From the NCBI GenBank assembly GCA_030278955.1, contig JAOANR010000002.1, forward strand, positions 10,467,982-10,531,981: DNA of 64,000 nt, given 5' to 3'. Shown here piece by piece: positions 10,919 through 21,060 of this stretch (the first letter of the stretch is position 1; each line of letters starts with the position of its first letter). The position numbers and the translations under genes were made by a program. Under the pieces are notes generated by a model. It worked only from the letters and a program-made list of their open reading frames with translations, was not told the origin of the DNA and made no database searches. Origin of the DNA: Hygrophila difformis (Eukaryota; Streptophyta; Magnoliopsida; Lamiales; Acanthaceae).

Positions 10919-12103
10919 ATGGAACAATATATGGGAGACCATATGTCCTTACATTTTGAAAAAACAAATAAAACATCTAAGGAATTCATAAACCAAGACA
11001 TTGTCATGAAAAACACAGGAGACAGTATAACAAGAGTCCCTGGAACTCCATTTGCCTCATACCAAAGAGGAACTGAGTGGAGACCTGGAACTAATTATAC
11101 TGGAAATAATTCTAGACACTCAATAACACATGTTCATCCAGAATATCCTTATGGAAAAACACAACCTGGAATGATAACAAAGCCTAGAGGAATTAGACAA
11201 CCTTTAGAAAGAGGATATTATCATAATCCAGCAATATTAGAAGTAACAAATGTAAGCCCTCAAGAATGGGGTTCAGTAATTGCAAAATGGAAAAACATAG
11301 TTGTAGCTGATTATATCAAAAACAAAAATGATTATAATGATACAGCTGAATCAATGTATGGATATCTTGAAACCTATTTAGGAGAATTCGCACAGTCAAT
11401 GTGGGAAGTATTTAAAAGAGACTATCCAATGGATTACCAAGACTTAATAGAAAGACGACCAAATCCTTATAACTTTGTAAATAAAATATCAAGTCTGATA
11501 ACAGGCGAAGATGGTAATTCGGGACATATAACAACACAAATGGATGCCCTAATCCATCTAGACCAAATGCATTTAGAAGACTTGTATGGAACAAGAGACT
11601 TTCTAAATGAATATGTCTATTATACAGGCTTAGCAGGAGAAGCCTTTAACCAAGAGCTAGGAGAAAAACTATTTATGAAAATACCAAGACCAATAGGTCA
11701 AGAAATTCAAGATAAATGGAATGAAATGGTTAAAAATAATCCTCAACAATGGACAATTAGCATGAGGGTTGTCCATGTGATGAAAGTATTAAAGGATAAG
11801 TGTACAAATATAATTGCACAAAAACAACTTAAGAAAACTGATTACTCATTCTATAAAAATATATACACTCCTCAACATTATGGTAGACCTGAACCATTAA
11901 AGAAAAAACCAAAATTCATGACAAGAAAGAAGTATTTCATAAAACAATCAAATAGCAGAAGACCTTTCTTAAAACAAAAACATCACGTCAGGAAATATAA
12001 TCCTAATAGAAATTATACAAAGAAACTTGCTTGTTTCACATGTAGTGATGAAAGCCATTTGGCAACGGCATGTCCTAAAAGAAAAAACCAACATTCTAGA
12101 TAA
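10919..12103 (+). CDS. Caulimovirid coat protein with CCHC zinc knuckle
   Basis: This 394-codon ORF is uninterrupted. The N-terminal third is polar; the middle (about residues 110-310) is a helical capsid-like region; the C-terminus is Lys/Arg-rich and ends in a C-x2-C-x4-H-x4-C zinc knuckle (about residues 371-384), the nucleic-acid-binding hallmark of caulimovirid and retroviral capsids. Length and order, after a movement protein and before a protease, fit the coat protein. It is followed 33 bp later by the protease-region ORF. Confidence 0.72.
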   Translation: MEQYMGDHMSLHFEKTNKTSKEFINQDIVMKNTGDSITRVPGTPFASYQRGTEWRPGTNYTGNNSRHSITHVHPEYPYGKTQPGMITKPRGIRQPLERGYYHNPAILEVTNVSPQEWGSVIAKWKNIVVADYIKNKNDYNDTAESMYGYLETYLGEFAQSMWEVFKRDYPMDYQDLIERRPNPYNFVNKISSLITGEDGNSGHITTQMDALIHLDQMHLEDLYGTRDFLNEYVYYTGLAGEAFNQELGEKLFMKIPRPIGQEIQDKWNEMVKNNPQQWTISMRVVHVMKVLKDKCTNIIAQKQLKKTDYSFYKNIYTPQHYGRPEPLKKKPKFMTRKKYFIKQSNSRRPFLKQKHHVRKYNPNRNYTKKLACFTCSDESHLATACPKRKNQHSR

Positions 12104-12136
12104 GCAATTCTCACAGAATGTATACAACAAGATATA

Positions 12137-13192
12137 TTGGATGTAGACTCAGATGTTTCTGAGACTGAAACGATATACAGTATAGTAACAGTAGAAGAAA
12201 ATGTTATGGAGGAGCAATGGGATAATGATCCTTATGAAATGATCAATATGCTTGCAAATGAAAACTCATATAATGGTATTACATATAAAGAATATATGAT
12301 GCCATATGAAACTGAATACATGATGAGAGAAATTAAAGAATGCGAAAATCATAATTGGCTTTTCAGGGTAGGCACAGATTCTACACCTTGTATAAAATGC
12401 TCTTATTATCCATCAAGGACACTTAGAGCTAAATGTACAATATGTCATGTAGAAATATGCCAAATATGCTTGATAAAGTATTATAAAATTAAATTTCCTG
12501 AAGAAATGCCAATAACAAAAATTGATGATAATTATACATTCATAACAAAAAGAATAGATATAATCGAAAGAAAACTTTTTGATTTACAAGGTATGATGAA
12601 TCTTAAAGAATTGAAAATTAAAATTGAAAGCATAGAAGAAATCTTAGAAGAATATAATATGTTAAGTCCTAAAAATACGGGAAATAAAGGAAAAGAAGTT
12701 CCTGAAGAAGAATCTAATGATGAACAAAATCCTAGTACAGAGTACATGTTAGCACAAAACCCTGAGTATATACCTATGTGCCAAGATCCTTCATCATTAA
12801 CTACACTAAGGGTACCAATAATCTTTAAATTAAGGGAATTGGTATTCCGTACTAATGCAATAATCGATACAGGATGTACTAGGATAATAATAAATGAAAA
12901 TTTTATCCCAGAACATCTACAGAAAAATTTAGTAAAACCCATTAAATCAGAACTAATGGATGGAAGAATCTCATATACAACAAAACAACCTATTTCAGGA
13001 GGACAGATATTCTTTGAAACCAATTGTGGAATATCAGAACCCTATGGAGTTCCTGATAATTCATATATAAAAGAATTAGTAATAAATGCAGATGTAATCT
13101 TAGGATTACAATTCTTCTTACAAAATAATGGAGGATTATTTATTACAAAAGATTATATCCAAATTGTTGAAAAAGCAACTTTGGCAATGTTT
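12137..13192 (+). pseudogene. Caulimovirid aspartic protease region with an extra Cys-rich domain, interrupted
   Basis: The frame starts at 12137 and reaches the retrocopy insertion at 13193. At about 12385-12480 there is a cluster of Cys pairs (C-x2-C ... C-x2-C ... C-x2-C) resembling a zinc ribbon or RING-like fold; I cannot match it to a named viral domain. The protease active site follows at about 12860, with an Asp-Thr-Gly triad inside a hydrophobic strand and a later Ile-Leu-Gly motif, as in retropepsins that mature the polyprotein. The last codons before the junction are normal; the tail shown beyond it is read from the inserted element. Confidence 0.65.
13176..13192 (+). repeat. 17-bp target-site duplication, left copy
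   Basis: CAACTTTGGCAATGTTT occurs here and at 13844-13860 without mismatch, flanking the retrocopy. The last three T bases could also belong to the poly(T) tail, so the true duplication is 14-17 bp. Confidence 0.9.
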
Positions 13193-13843
13193 TTTTTTTT
13201 TTTTTTGAGGGAAATGAGCTTTTATTTCAACTATCTCCAACAATCTGGTTACATCGAAACTATGTTTTGCAATCCAAGACCATACAATTAAACTGAATGA
13301 ACACAAGTAGACAATCCACGCAACACACCCCAGGACCAAGCTCCGAGGATGCGAATTGGAAAATCACCAAGCGCTTTTGCAACCAAGGTCTCGAAATGAA
13401 GCCCCCTATGAGTACTTCAAATGACAACCCATATACTTATTTCAACAATACATTCAGCTGCTGATAATGTTTATCTCCATTGCATCTAAACCAGGACCAA
13501 TGGGAACAGAAAAGGAACGGTTATGGGAGGATGAAAAAGGAGGAAGAGGAAAGAGACCAAGAGCCACTGGGAAAGGTATGGTATGATAGTGGCAGGAATA
13601 AAAAGAGGACAGGATAAAAGGAAAGCTGGAGGGAGTTGAGAAGTCAGCTATGAGAGATCACACTAAAGCTCAAGATGATGAAACAAAGCAGTTCGACAGA
13701 TGACACTACCCATCTATCTCCATAGTCGCCCAAACCGTAGTTTCACTGATTTCATCCCCATTAACGGACTACCTCAGACTCCCCAATATAACAAAAGCCC
13801 TTACTTTTGTTCCTGTTAGAAAAAGCTCCCTGGTACTTACTAC
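13193..13843 (-). mobile_element. Poly(A) retrocopy (processed transcript or 5'-truncated LINE), minus strand
   Basis: The insert starts with a run of 17 T at 13190-13206. Read on the minus strand this is a poly(A) tail preceded by AATAAA (complement at 13221-13226), 14 nt upstream. It is flanked by 14-17-bp perfect target duplications. These are the marks of LINE-type target-primed retrotransposition. The 651-bp body has no convincing reading frame, so it is more likely a 3' UTR from a cellular mRNA than a LINE coding end, but neither parent was identified. Confidence 0.75.
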
Positions 13844-13860
13844 CAACTTTGGCAATGTTT

Positions 13861-14236
13861 GCACCTAGTATTAGTAATGCGGGAACCAAGCTTTTAACAA
13901 CATCAGAGTTGCGAGAGAAGCGCGGTGGTGCCCCTACTAATACAAAAACAAAAAATAAAAAACTTTTAAAAGACAAAGACATTGAAAATTGTAAATGCAA
14001 AATAAAAGGAGCATGCAAACAAACTTGTAAAGAAAACATACAAATTATAGAGTTTGAAGAAGAATATATTCCTGAAACTCCAAAATTGAAAGAATTAATA
14101 AGTATAACCAGGTTTAAGCCTGAAGAAACCATAACAAAATGGATTGAAAGATTAGAAAAATCCCAAATAATTGGAGATAATATCCAGAAATATTGGGAAA
14201 AAGATGGAACAATATGTAAGCTTGAAATAATAAATC
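13861..14236 (+). pseudogene. Pararetroviral region between protease and reverse transcriptase
   Basis: After the right target duplication an A-rich frame resumes with a Cys-rich patch (C-x-C-x5-C-x3-C near 13990-14025) and then a segment with the character of the linker just before caulimovirid reverse transcriptases (a W-x-n-I-IGDN-x-n-W pattern near 14140-14210). The frame is open up to the N gap, where the polymerase would begin. Confidence 0.6.
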
Positions 14237-14736
14237 NNNNNNNNNNNNNNNNNNNNNNNNNNNNNNNNNNNNNNNNNNNNNNNNNNNNNNNNNNNNNNNN
14301 NNNNNNNNNNNNNNNNNNNNNNNNNNNNNNNNNNNNNNNNNNNNNNNNNNNNNNNNNNNNNNNNNNNNNNNNNNNNNNNNNNNNNNNNNNNNNNNNNNNN
14401 NNNNNNNNNNNNNNNNNNNNNNNNNNNNNNNNNNNNNNNNNNNNNNNNNNNNNNNNNNNNNNNNNNNNNNNNNNNNNNNNNNNNNNNNNNNNNNNNNNNN
14501 NNNNNNNNNNNNNNNNNNNNNNNNNNNNNNNNNNNNNNNNNNNNNNNNNNNNNNNNNNNNNNNNNNNNNNNNNNNNNNNNNNNNNNNNNNNNNNNNNNNN
14601 NNNNNNNNNNNNNNNNNNNNNNNNNNNNNNNNNNNNNNNNNNNNNNNNNNNNNNNNNNNNNNNNNNNNNNNNNNNNNNNNNNNNNNNNNNNNNNNNNNNN
14701 NNNNNNNNNNNNNNNNNNNNNNNNNNNNNNNNNNNN
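14237..14736. other. Assembly gap (500 N)
   Basis: Exactly 500 N bases, a conventional placeholder. The left flank is pararetrovirus and the right flank is a gypsy LTR, so the true junction and the missing length are unknown. Confidence 0.99.
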
Positions 14737-16370
14737 GATGAAAATTTCTGAAATTTTTACACAATATAGCTTAAGCTCTTAGGATCAAAATCTTAGTTTT
14801 GAGTTTTCAGGTTTGAACACTCGAAGTAAGAGTTTTGCTCGTCAAGTTTGATTATGAAATCTGTCAAGGTTCTTGACATCGGTTCTAACGCAGATCGGAT
14901 CGGCTCGAGTTTGGAGGTTCAAATCTCAATGAAAAATTCTAAAAACTTACAGTAATATTCCAAACTCATAGATCTACAATTCTTATGTTCAACTCCAATC
15001 CTAGATCGGTCTAGATCTAAGGTAAAAATAACCAACAAGTTTGAATAAAGAATCTATCACTATTTCAAGATCTAAGTCGATGGCAGGTCTGTTCATGGTC
15101 GTTTTCGGATATCAAAACACGATGAAAAATTATGAAATTTTTACAGTAGCTAGATTAATGTCTTAGGAATGTTTTTCATGTTTGGGTTTTTCCGTTTGAA
15201 GACTTTTAAGGGTTCGAAAAATTCATACGAAAACGCTGCGCCGGGGGTTTTTCTTGTTGACAGATTTTAGAGTTTTTAAAACTCTATGTTTGGTTGCATT
15301 TTAAGTCACCCAAAACCATAGTAAGGTTAACTTACAGTGGGGATGATGTCTAGGAAGTCACGGGGTCGTCCGGAATCCACGGGATGTCACGAACGAATCT
15401 CTTCCACCCGATTTATTCTTCCCTTGGCTCCGATTTGTGTTTGAATATGAAGATTCGTAAGTTAGGATGATGTTTATGATCTTAAAATCATAAGGAAACT
15501 TGAATAACATCTTACCAACAATCCAAAGCCTGCAATCCTTGATCTACACACTTCATTGGTTGGATTTGGTTGCCGGAAACTCGTCAGAAAGTCGCCGGAA
15601 GTTCGTCGGAAGAGTGTTTGGCTTAGGGAGAGTTTTGGGAGAGTATTGGATGAAACCTTGGGGTGTTGATGACTGAAATGAGGTGTTAGGGACACCTAAT
15701 AACGCCCAAAACATGCCTCCCCCGTGATCAAGCAAGATTCCCGCGTTGGGGCCAAGGAATATGGCAAGAAAGTCGCCAAAACGCGACAAACGGCTGCTGC
15801 TGTCATGGCGGCGCGGTGGCGGCGCGATTTTCCCCTAAAGAGCGCGCGGAGGGCGCGCCAAACACGCCTGGACTTCGGTCCGGGCGGGGTCGTGCGATCC
15901 GTCGTGCTTTTCCTCCTCTCTTTCGGACTTCTGTCCTCCTACGTTTTCGGGCTCGATTTTTCGGGTCATTCTCGGGTCATAAATTCTTATCTTAAGTTTA
16001 TCTTGACACAAATGAATTTCATATTCGAGATCTTAAGTCCGTCGGTCTCGGGTTCGTCGACTTCCAATTCGTCGTCTTTTGATTCCCGTGCAATGACTTG
16101 TATCATTAAATTTCTTCCAACTTCACGGGTTCTTGGAACTAAAATTCTTTTCCTTCATAAACTTAACTCCAATTATTTTTACTCAATTCATGGAATGTCT
16201 TCGGGCTTCCTTTCCCTCTTTTATTCCATTTTGAATTTAAATCTATCGGCGTTTCATTTCCAAGCAATAAATTATTGTGATAAATTATTTTCTTCTTCTC
16301 GGATATATTTCGACATTGATAGGAATAAATTTTATTCCCTTGGACGTTGATAAAAATTCGGGGTATTACA
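14737..16370 (-). mobile_element. Gypsy LTR fragment, minus strand (element H)
   Basis: On the minus strand the LTR begins at 16370 with TGTAATACCCC. Its interior (14737-15700) matches the reverse complement of LTR A, 2690-3300, including the CTCCC-rich block and the GAGTTTTCAGGTTT block. The GC-rich block at 15840-15925 matches LTR G at 5800-5880. The 3' end is lost in the gap. No coding is expected. Confidence 0.78.
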
Positions 16371-16425
16371 TCACCCATCCTTAAGACTACTCCACAGCAA
16401 GCACGCTTAACTGTGGAGTTCTTAT
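16371..16425 (-). repeat. 5S rRNA-like sequence, including the internal promoter region
   Basis: Read on the minus strand, this stretch closely follows plant 5S rRNA around its internal control region: CAGTTAAGCGTGCTTG (box A) and AGGATGGGTGA (box C), with a GAGTAGT block between them. About five bases after box A are changed. The 5' and 3' thirds of 5S rRNA are missing, so it is not a functional 5S gene. It abuts the start of LTR H, which suggests it belongs to a retroelement. Confidence 0.75.
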
Positions 16426-16521
16426 AGAATGGTTACCAAAAAAGAAATGTGCACCTTGTTGACATGAGTAGATTTTTCAATTCTTTTAAGCTATTCTTCC
16501 ATACACTCTCTCGGGGTATTA
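16426..16521 (-). other. Segment between two LTR-start signals
   Basis: It ends, on the minus strand, at a second TGTAATACCCCGA (complement at about 16510-16521), identical to the first 13 bases of LTR H. The 150-bp interval therefore lies between two copies of an LTR start, with the 5S-like sequence inside. Confidence 0.55.
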
Positions 16522-17829
16522 CACCCAAGCCTACGGTAACGGTAAGTAGATTTTTACTCCTTGGAAATGTGCCCAAATTATTTTTGAGCTTAAGCATAAT
16601 TTATAATTCCATTTTATTATTTTAAATTTATGCTTATTGCTCTCTACTGCTTTTGGAATATTGGTATGCTATTTTTACTGTGCCTAATAATTCTTGTAAC
16701 TATTCTCAAAATCCTATGGATTTTTGAGCGCGCATTGTTACGGGGGTGGGACTGTGTGTGGGTCGCTGCTGCCCAACTCCCGCGTTTGTTGTGCATATTT
16801 TAGCCACACGGGGACCACTGAGATTATTCAGCCCGATGCCATTACCTTATCTCACATTGGGTTTGAGGAAATTTCTTACCTCCCCACACCCTTGAGTGTC
16901 TGTGCGAATTGGGCCCTACGGCGGGGAACCTGCACATCACGGTGGCTGAGATAATTATTTCTCGGTAACGCATATTGTTATATTATCTGTTCCCGGGATA
17001 TAGAATAATACTTCGTATATGTATAAATTATCCTCGTTTAAGCATGCCTTATTTCATAAATGTCATTTTAAATTATTTCTGTAACTCGACCTCCTCCGGG
17101 AGTAAGGGTTTACTTACTCAGCGATTGTTTTTGCTGACTCGACATTTTTCACCATTTTCTTTCAGGATTTGAGACTGGCAGGTTCGACAGAGCATCATTT
17201 GCACGGGCACGGTTTGGGATGTAAAATTAAAAAATGAAGTATAATTTTAAAACACCTTTGGGAAACTTTTCTTTTACTTGGCATAGATATATTTTTAGCA
17301 TGGAAAAATTATTTGGATTCTTGCACACCTTTACAAAGCATGTTAACAGATCTTGTGCAAAATATTGGCCCATAAAAATTTATCTATTGAGCATGGATAA
17401 ATTATTTGGGTTTCATCCCACTTGTGCAAATATCGGGCCTCACTGTTTTAAACAACGCGCTTCATTTTTTTAGCATATTCTTTTTAAATGCGAGGTAACA
17501 ACTTCTCTTTTAAATTAAAATTTCTATGGATTTATTCCATTATTATCGTTGCGTGCATTTGAGGAATATATTCCTCCATTTTGGTTGTGTAAACCACAAA
17601 ATTTTATAAAGCTTATTTCATACTTGTTACAATATTATAAGCTTATGCGAACATTATATGTTAACTTGTCCGGAAAGTGGTTAGCATATACATTAAACTC
17701 TGATTTTATGCAAGTATGCCTGCTAGCCTTAGCGTATTACGGACGGCCCGGAATACATGGCGGTAACATCCACCCATTCTTCCCGCACTTTGCTTCCGCT
17801 GTACCTTTAGGGAAAATGGGGGTGTTACA
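16522..17829 (+). mobile_element. 3' part of a gypsy LTR, plus strand (element I)
   Basis: It ends GGGGGTGTTACA, as LTR A does, and has the same downstream landmarks: a TTTACTTACTCAG block (about 17109), then a CTTTCAGG segment. The start is missing, so it meets the minus-strand H sequence head to head. ORFs here are fortuitous. Confidence 0.6.
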
Positions 17830-18612
17830 TTCAACCCCGCCCCCCCCCCCCCCCCCATTCCCAATGAAAAGTCGTCCGAATTGATTTTCCACCATCACTC
17901 CTCCCAGCGGACACACTCAGGGGCAAGGGGGTCGGCCGCCCCTCCGAGCTCGACGTTCGCCATTAAGTTTTTATATAATTGTCTCAATTTTGTCTATTTA
18001 TTTTGACTTATTTTTACATTTTAAGTTTTTTTTTCAAATTATATTTTCATTATGTTATTTTTGTTTGTTTGGGTATTTGTCAACTATAACAAAAAGAGCT
18101 GTAAATGTCAAAATTCAAATTTATTTTAACGTATGTATGAGGTCACTTCTATAAAAATGAAAAGAGCATCAATATCTAAAATGAACATAATCAACTTTTT
18201 AACTAATTTTATTAATATAATCAATTTTAATGCTTATCTAAACAATTATTTGGGCTACTTTTATTGTTGGGTTTTAGCTATTGTAAACTTCTTTTTAAAC
18301 TTAGGTTCATTTGCTCTTTGTCTTTATTAATATATTAATAAAATAATACTATAAAATAAAAATAAAGAAACCTTGGGTTATAGGAAGTTATGAACATGGT
18401 ACCCAGTTGATTATCTAAACCAATTAAATACTATGATTTTGTTAGTATTGTTTTCCATTTTTAAAATATGTACGTAAAAGTTTAAAATGAAATTTTTTTA
18501 TAATACTTTTATAATATGAACCGTATGTTACAATTGTTGCTACTAATATATTAAAAATAAAATAAAAATATCGATAATGAAATTTTGATATAATATTATT
18601 TTATTATTTTAT
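17830..18612. other. Non-coding AT-rich stretch with poly(C) tract
   Basis: A run of about 17 C lies at 17840-17856, followed by AT-rich sequence. I see no gene or element ends. Confidence 0.5.
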
Positions 18613-19350
18613 CTATTGCGAAAAAATTATACCACTAGTGTTCGGAGACCGCCCTCCCAATCCCAACCGTCTGCGTCCGCCACTGACCTCCGGACGTTCC
18701 CATGTCAACGCAGCCCGGGGTTTCTTAGCTCTTGCTCTCCATAATTGAGTCATGCCGTCGGGGAAGCTTAGTTCCAGTCCTTGGAGGCTCACATCGACCT
18801 CACTCCTAAAGGATTTCCACCAAACTGATACACGCCATTTAATTTCCTTAAGAATTTCGCTTGTATCAATTTTCTGCCCCCTGAAGATAATACCATTACG
18901 AGTCTTCCAGATTGACCAGCAAATTGCCATGCACAATAGGAGCCAACATTCCGTCCTATTTGGTTTGCTGCATGTGTTGAACCACCACTCCACGAGCTCA
19001 AGGACACCTCCAGGTGTCACCCCCACGATGCTAGCCCACGCCCTCCCTTGATGCAACAACAGACCTGCCAATTCGCAATGACAAAACAGATGTGCAGCTG
19101 ATTCAGTCTCCTTGTTGCAAATAGGACACAAAACAATAGGCCCTTAAAAGCATCCTCTCCTAACCAACACCTCCTTAACTGGTAAAACATTATGTATTAA
19201 TTTCCAAACTAATACTTTAACCTTCATAGGATATTTGATCTTCCAAATTTGATCCCAAATTTTCTTCGATCCAACCCCATTCGTACCCCCTCCACGGAAG
19301 TAGCAGGACTTGGCAGAAAAGCACCCATCTGCTTCCACATTTGAGCTCAA
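18613..19350 (-). pseudogene. LINE (L1-type) ORF2 C-terminus with zf-RVT zinc-binding domain
   Basis: Reading from 19350 down, the protein has the W-x-n-K-K-IWDQIWKIKYP...KVLVWK segment and then CPICN...HLFCHC...W, the zinc-binding domain that follows the reverse transcriptase in plant L1-like LINEs, and a tail with the WSIWKTRN motif. One TAA at 19144-19146 interrupts the frame just before CPIC; the frame is the same on both sides. The endonuclease and RT domains are absent, as in the usual 5' truncation. A poly(A) tail is not recognisable. Confidence 0.85.
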
Positions 19351-19467
19351 TTGCTTATTTGGTTAATTCACCTCTAAAATTAATTTACTACCACAAAAAA
19401 TAATTTTTAATCGATTATTGGTTGAAGATACTACAAAAATCAATTTTCTTTCATAAAAAAATAATAA
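19351..19467. other. Short AT-rich spacer
   Basis: No feature is recognised between the LINE relic and the copia target duplication. Confidence 0.5.
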
Positions 19468-19472
19468 TACTT
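19468..19472. repeat. Target-site duplication of the copia element (left)
   Basis: TACTT here and at 25180-25184 flanks the two LTRs exactly, the 5-bp duplication expected for copia integrase. Confidence 0.9.
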
Positions 19473-19821
19473 TGTTACAAATCACGTCTACACTATTCAC
19501 CGGCCATGCGCAATCTTGAAGAGATTTGTGGATACTTTACTAGCATTGATTACAATTGCCTACCTATATTGACCCACCTTTCAATCCAATTTAATGGCTT
19601 GTCCGTTTATATTTTGGCTATAAATACTTGTTCTCAACATTTTTGTGATTGTCCCTCATAGTCTAAAAGAAATAATAATATCTTCTCTCTTCCCTTGTCT
19701 TTTGTTCAGCAGTTCTTTATTAACTCACAGTACTTATACTACTATCCATATACATATATATATTATATATTCCATACAAATATAAGCTATAGGAAACTTT
19801 AAATATAAATATTATACAACA
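19473..19821 (+). mobile_element. Copia 5' LTR
   Basis: 349 bp, TG...CA. A TATA-like CTATAAATACTTG is near 19618-19630 and gives the expected start of transcription. It is directly repeated at 24815-25179. Confidence 0.93.
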
Positions 19822-19822
19822 C

Positions 19823-19838
19823 GTTATCAGCAAGAGCT
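19823..19838 (+). promoter_or_regulatory. Putative copia primer binding site
   Basis: CGTTATCAGCAAGAGC follows the 5' LTR after one base. It resembles the site often found just inside plant copia LTRs; the matching tRNA was not identified. Confidence 0.5.
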
Positions 19839-19904
19839 ACGAACGGAGCTCTGCCGGAATTTCTTTGAGGTAATATTTAGTTATCGAATTTCAATAATTC
19901 TATT

Positions 19905-20908
19905 ATGGCTAACTTGGCAAAGCAGGATTTCATGCCACTGATGGTATCTGGAGATAATTATTTATCTTGGAAAATGGATGTCGAAATTCATTTGGAATCA
20001 ATGGATCTTGAAAAAATAATTGAAAAAGATAATCAGGCTTCAAGCCAAGACCGTGCAAAGGCTATGATTTTCATCCGCCATCATCTTGATGAGGGATTGA
20101 AAACACAGTATTTAATGGTCAAAGATCCAAATGAACTCTGGGAGAATTTAGAAGAAAAGATATGATCATTTAAGATCAATAAATCTCCCTCGAGCCCAGT
20201 ATGACTGGTTACACTTACGATTCCAGGATTTTAAATGAGTAAATGATTACAATTCTGCTCTGTTTAATATTGTATCACAATTAAAATTGTGTGGTGAAAA
20301 ACTTACTGATAAAGAAATGCTGGAGAAGACATTCTCTACATTCCACCCCCCAATTCGGTGTTACAGCAACAAAACCGAGCAAATGGTTTCATTGAATATT
20401 TTGATCTGATTACATTTTTGTTATTGGCTGAAAAGAATAATGATTTATTACTAAAAAATCATGAAATGAGACCAAATGGCAGTAGTTCATTGCCAGAGGC
20501 ACATGTGACTGAATCTTCTAGCCGTGGTCGTGGTCGTGGCCGTGGTCGTGGCCGGGGTAGAGACCTCATGGTCGTGGGTATAACTGAGGCCGTGGAAAAA
20601 GTCATTTCCGCAACAATGTTTATATTAGACCCATGAAAGACACACGTAATCAGAATCAGGGCAACACCAGAGGTGATGTCCAAAAACAGAATTATGAAGA
20701 AGCAAAATGTGATAGATGCGGCCTAAAAGGACACTGGTACAAAAATTGTCGTACCATAGATCATTGGGTGAAACTCTACCAACACTCCCATAGGGAGAAA
20801 GGAAAAAGGGTGGTTGAAACAAACCATGTTGACATAATGAATTCTGAGGATAATATGCCCAATATCCCAAAATTTCAAGTTGATGAATTATATAATGATT
20901 TAGTTTAA
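19905..20908 (+). pseudogene. Copia gag with Arg-Gly tract and CCHC zinc knuckle (broken)
   Basis: The N-terminal capsid-like region (19905-20165) has the YLSWKMDVEIHL pattern of the UBN2/gag_pre family. A frame change at about 20160 and a stop at about 20237 follow, then the frame resumes to 20636 and includes about six RG repeats (20518-20557). The zinc knuckle C-x2-C-x4-H-x4-C is at about 20708-20755 in another frame. A stop at 20906 ends gag. Gag packages the RNA into virus-like particles. Confidence 0.88.
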
Positions 20909-21060
20909 TTGTTTTGTTGTACAATTGTTTTTATAATGCTTTGAACTTCTGTATCTTTCTTTTACTTTTGCATGTGTGCTATATTATCCATGTATTGTAA
21001 TATCTTACTTATGTTAAATCTTGTTTTAGAATTAATAATATTTTGTTTTAATTCCAGCAA
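20909..21060 (+). other. Gag-pol spacer with an intron-like 3' end
   Basis: 150 bp of T-rich non-coding sequence begin GTTTAATTG right after the last gag codons and end TTTTAATTCCAG directly before pol similarity starts. The T-rich, AG-ending character resembles a spliced intron. Alternatively it is only an untranslated spacer. Confidence 0.4.

Larger units (their letters stand above)
8170..14236 (+). mobile_element. Integrated, decayed caulimovirid (endogenous pararetrovirus), 5' two thirds
   Basis: The order is tRNA-Met primer site, small ORFs with coiled-coil content, a 30K-type movement protein region, a coat protein with a zinc knuckle, and a Cys-rich and aspartic-protease region. This is the arrangement of Caulimoviridae, plant reverse-transcribing DNA viruses. 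No LTR, integrase or envelope-like region is seen. The coding strand is strongly A-rich, unlike the flanks. The reverse transcriptase and RNase H would follow but fall in the N gap. Internal stops and a retrocopy insertion show that this copy is inactive. The genus is not assigned; fragmented ORFs rather than one long polyprotein may be original or due to decay. Confidence 0.8.

Noticed and set aside
16371..16425. A genuine 5S rRNA gene
   Set aside because: Only the internal control region is similar, with changes after box A; the 5' and 3' parts are missing.
17840..17856. Poly(C) run as a G-quadruplex or regulatory site
   Set aside because: A single homopolymer beside an LTR end, likely slippage or assembly noise; no supporting context.
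18133..18330. 65-codon hydrophobic ORF
   Set aside because: AT-rich low complexity with no conserved pattern and no gene context.
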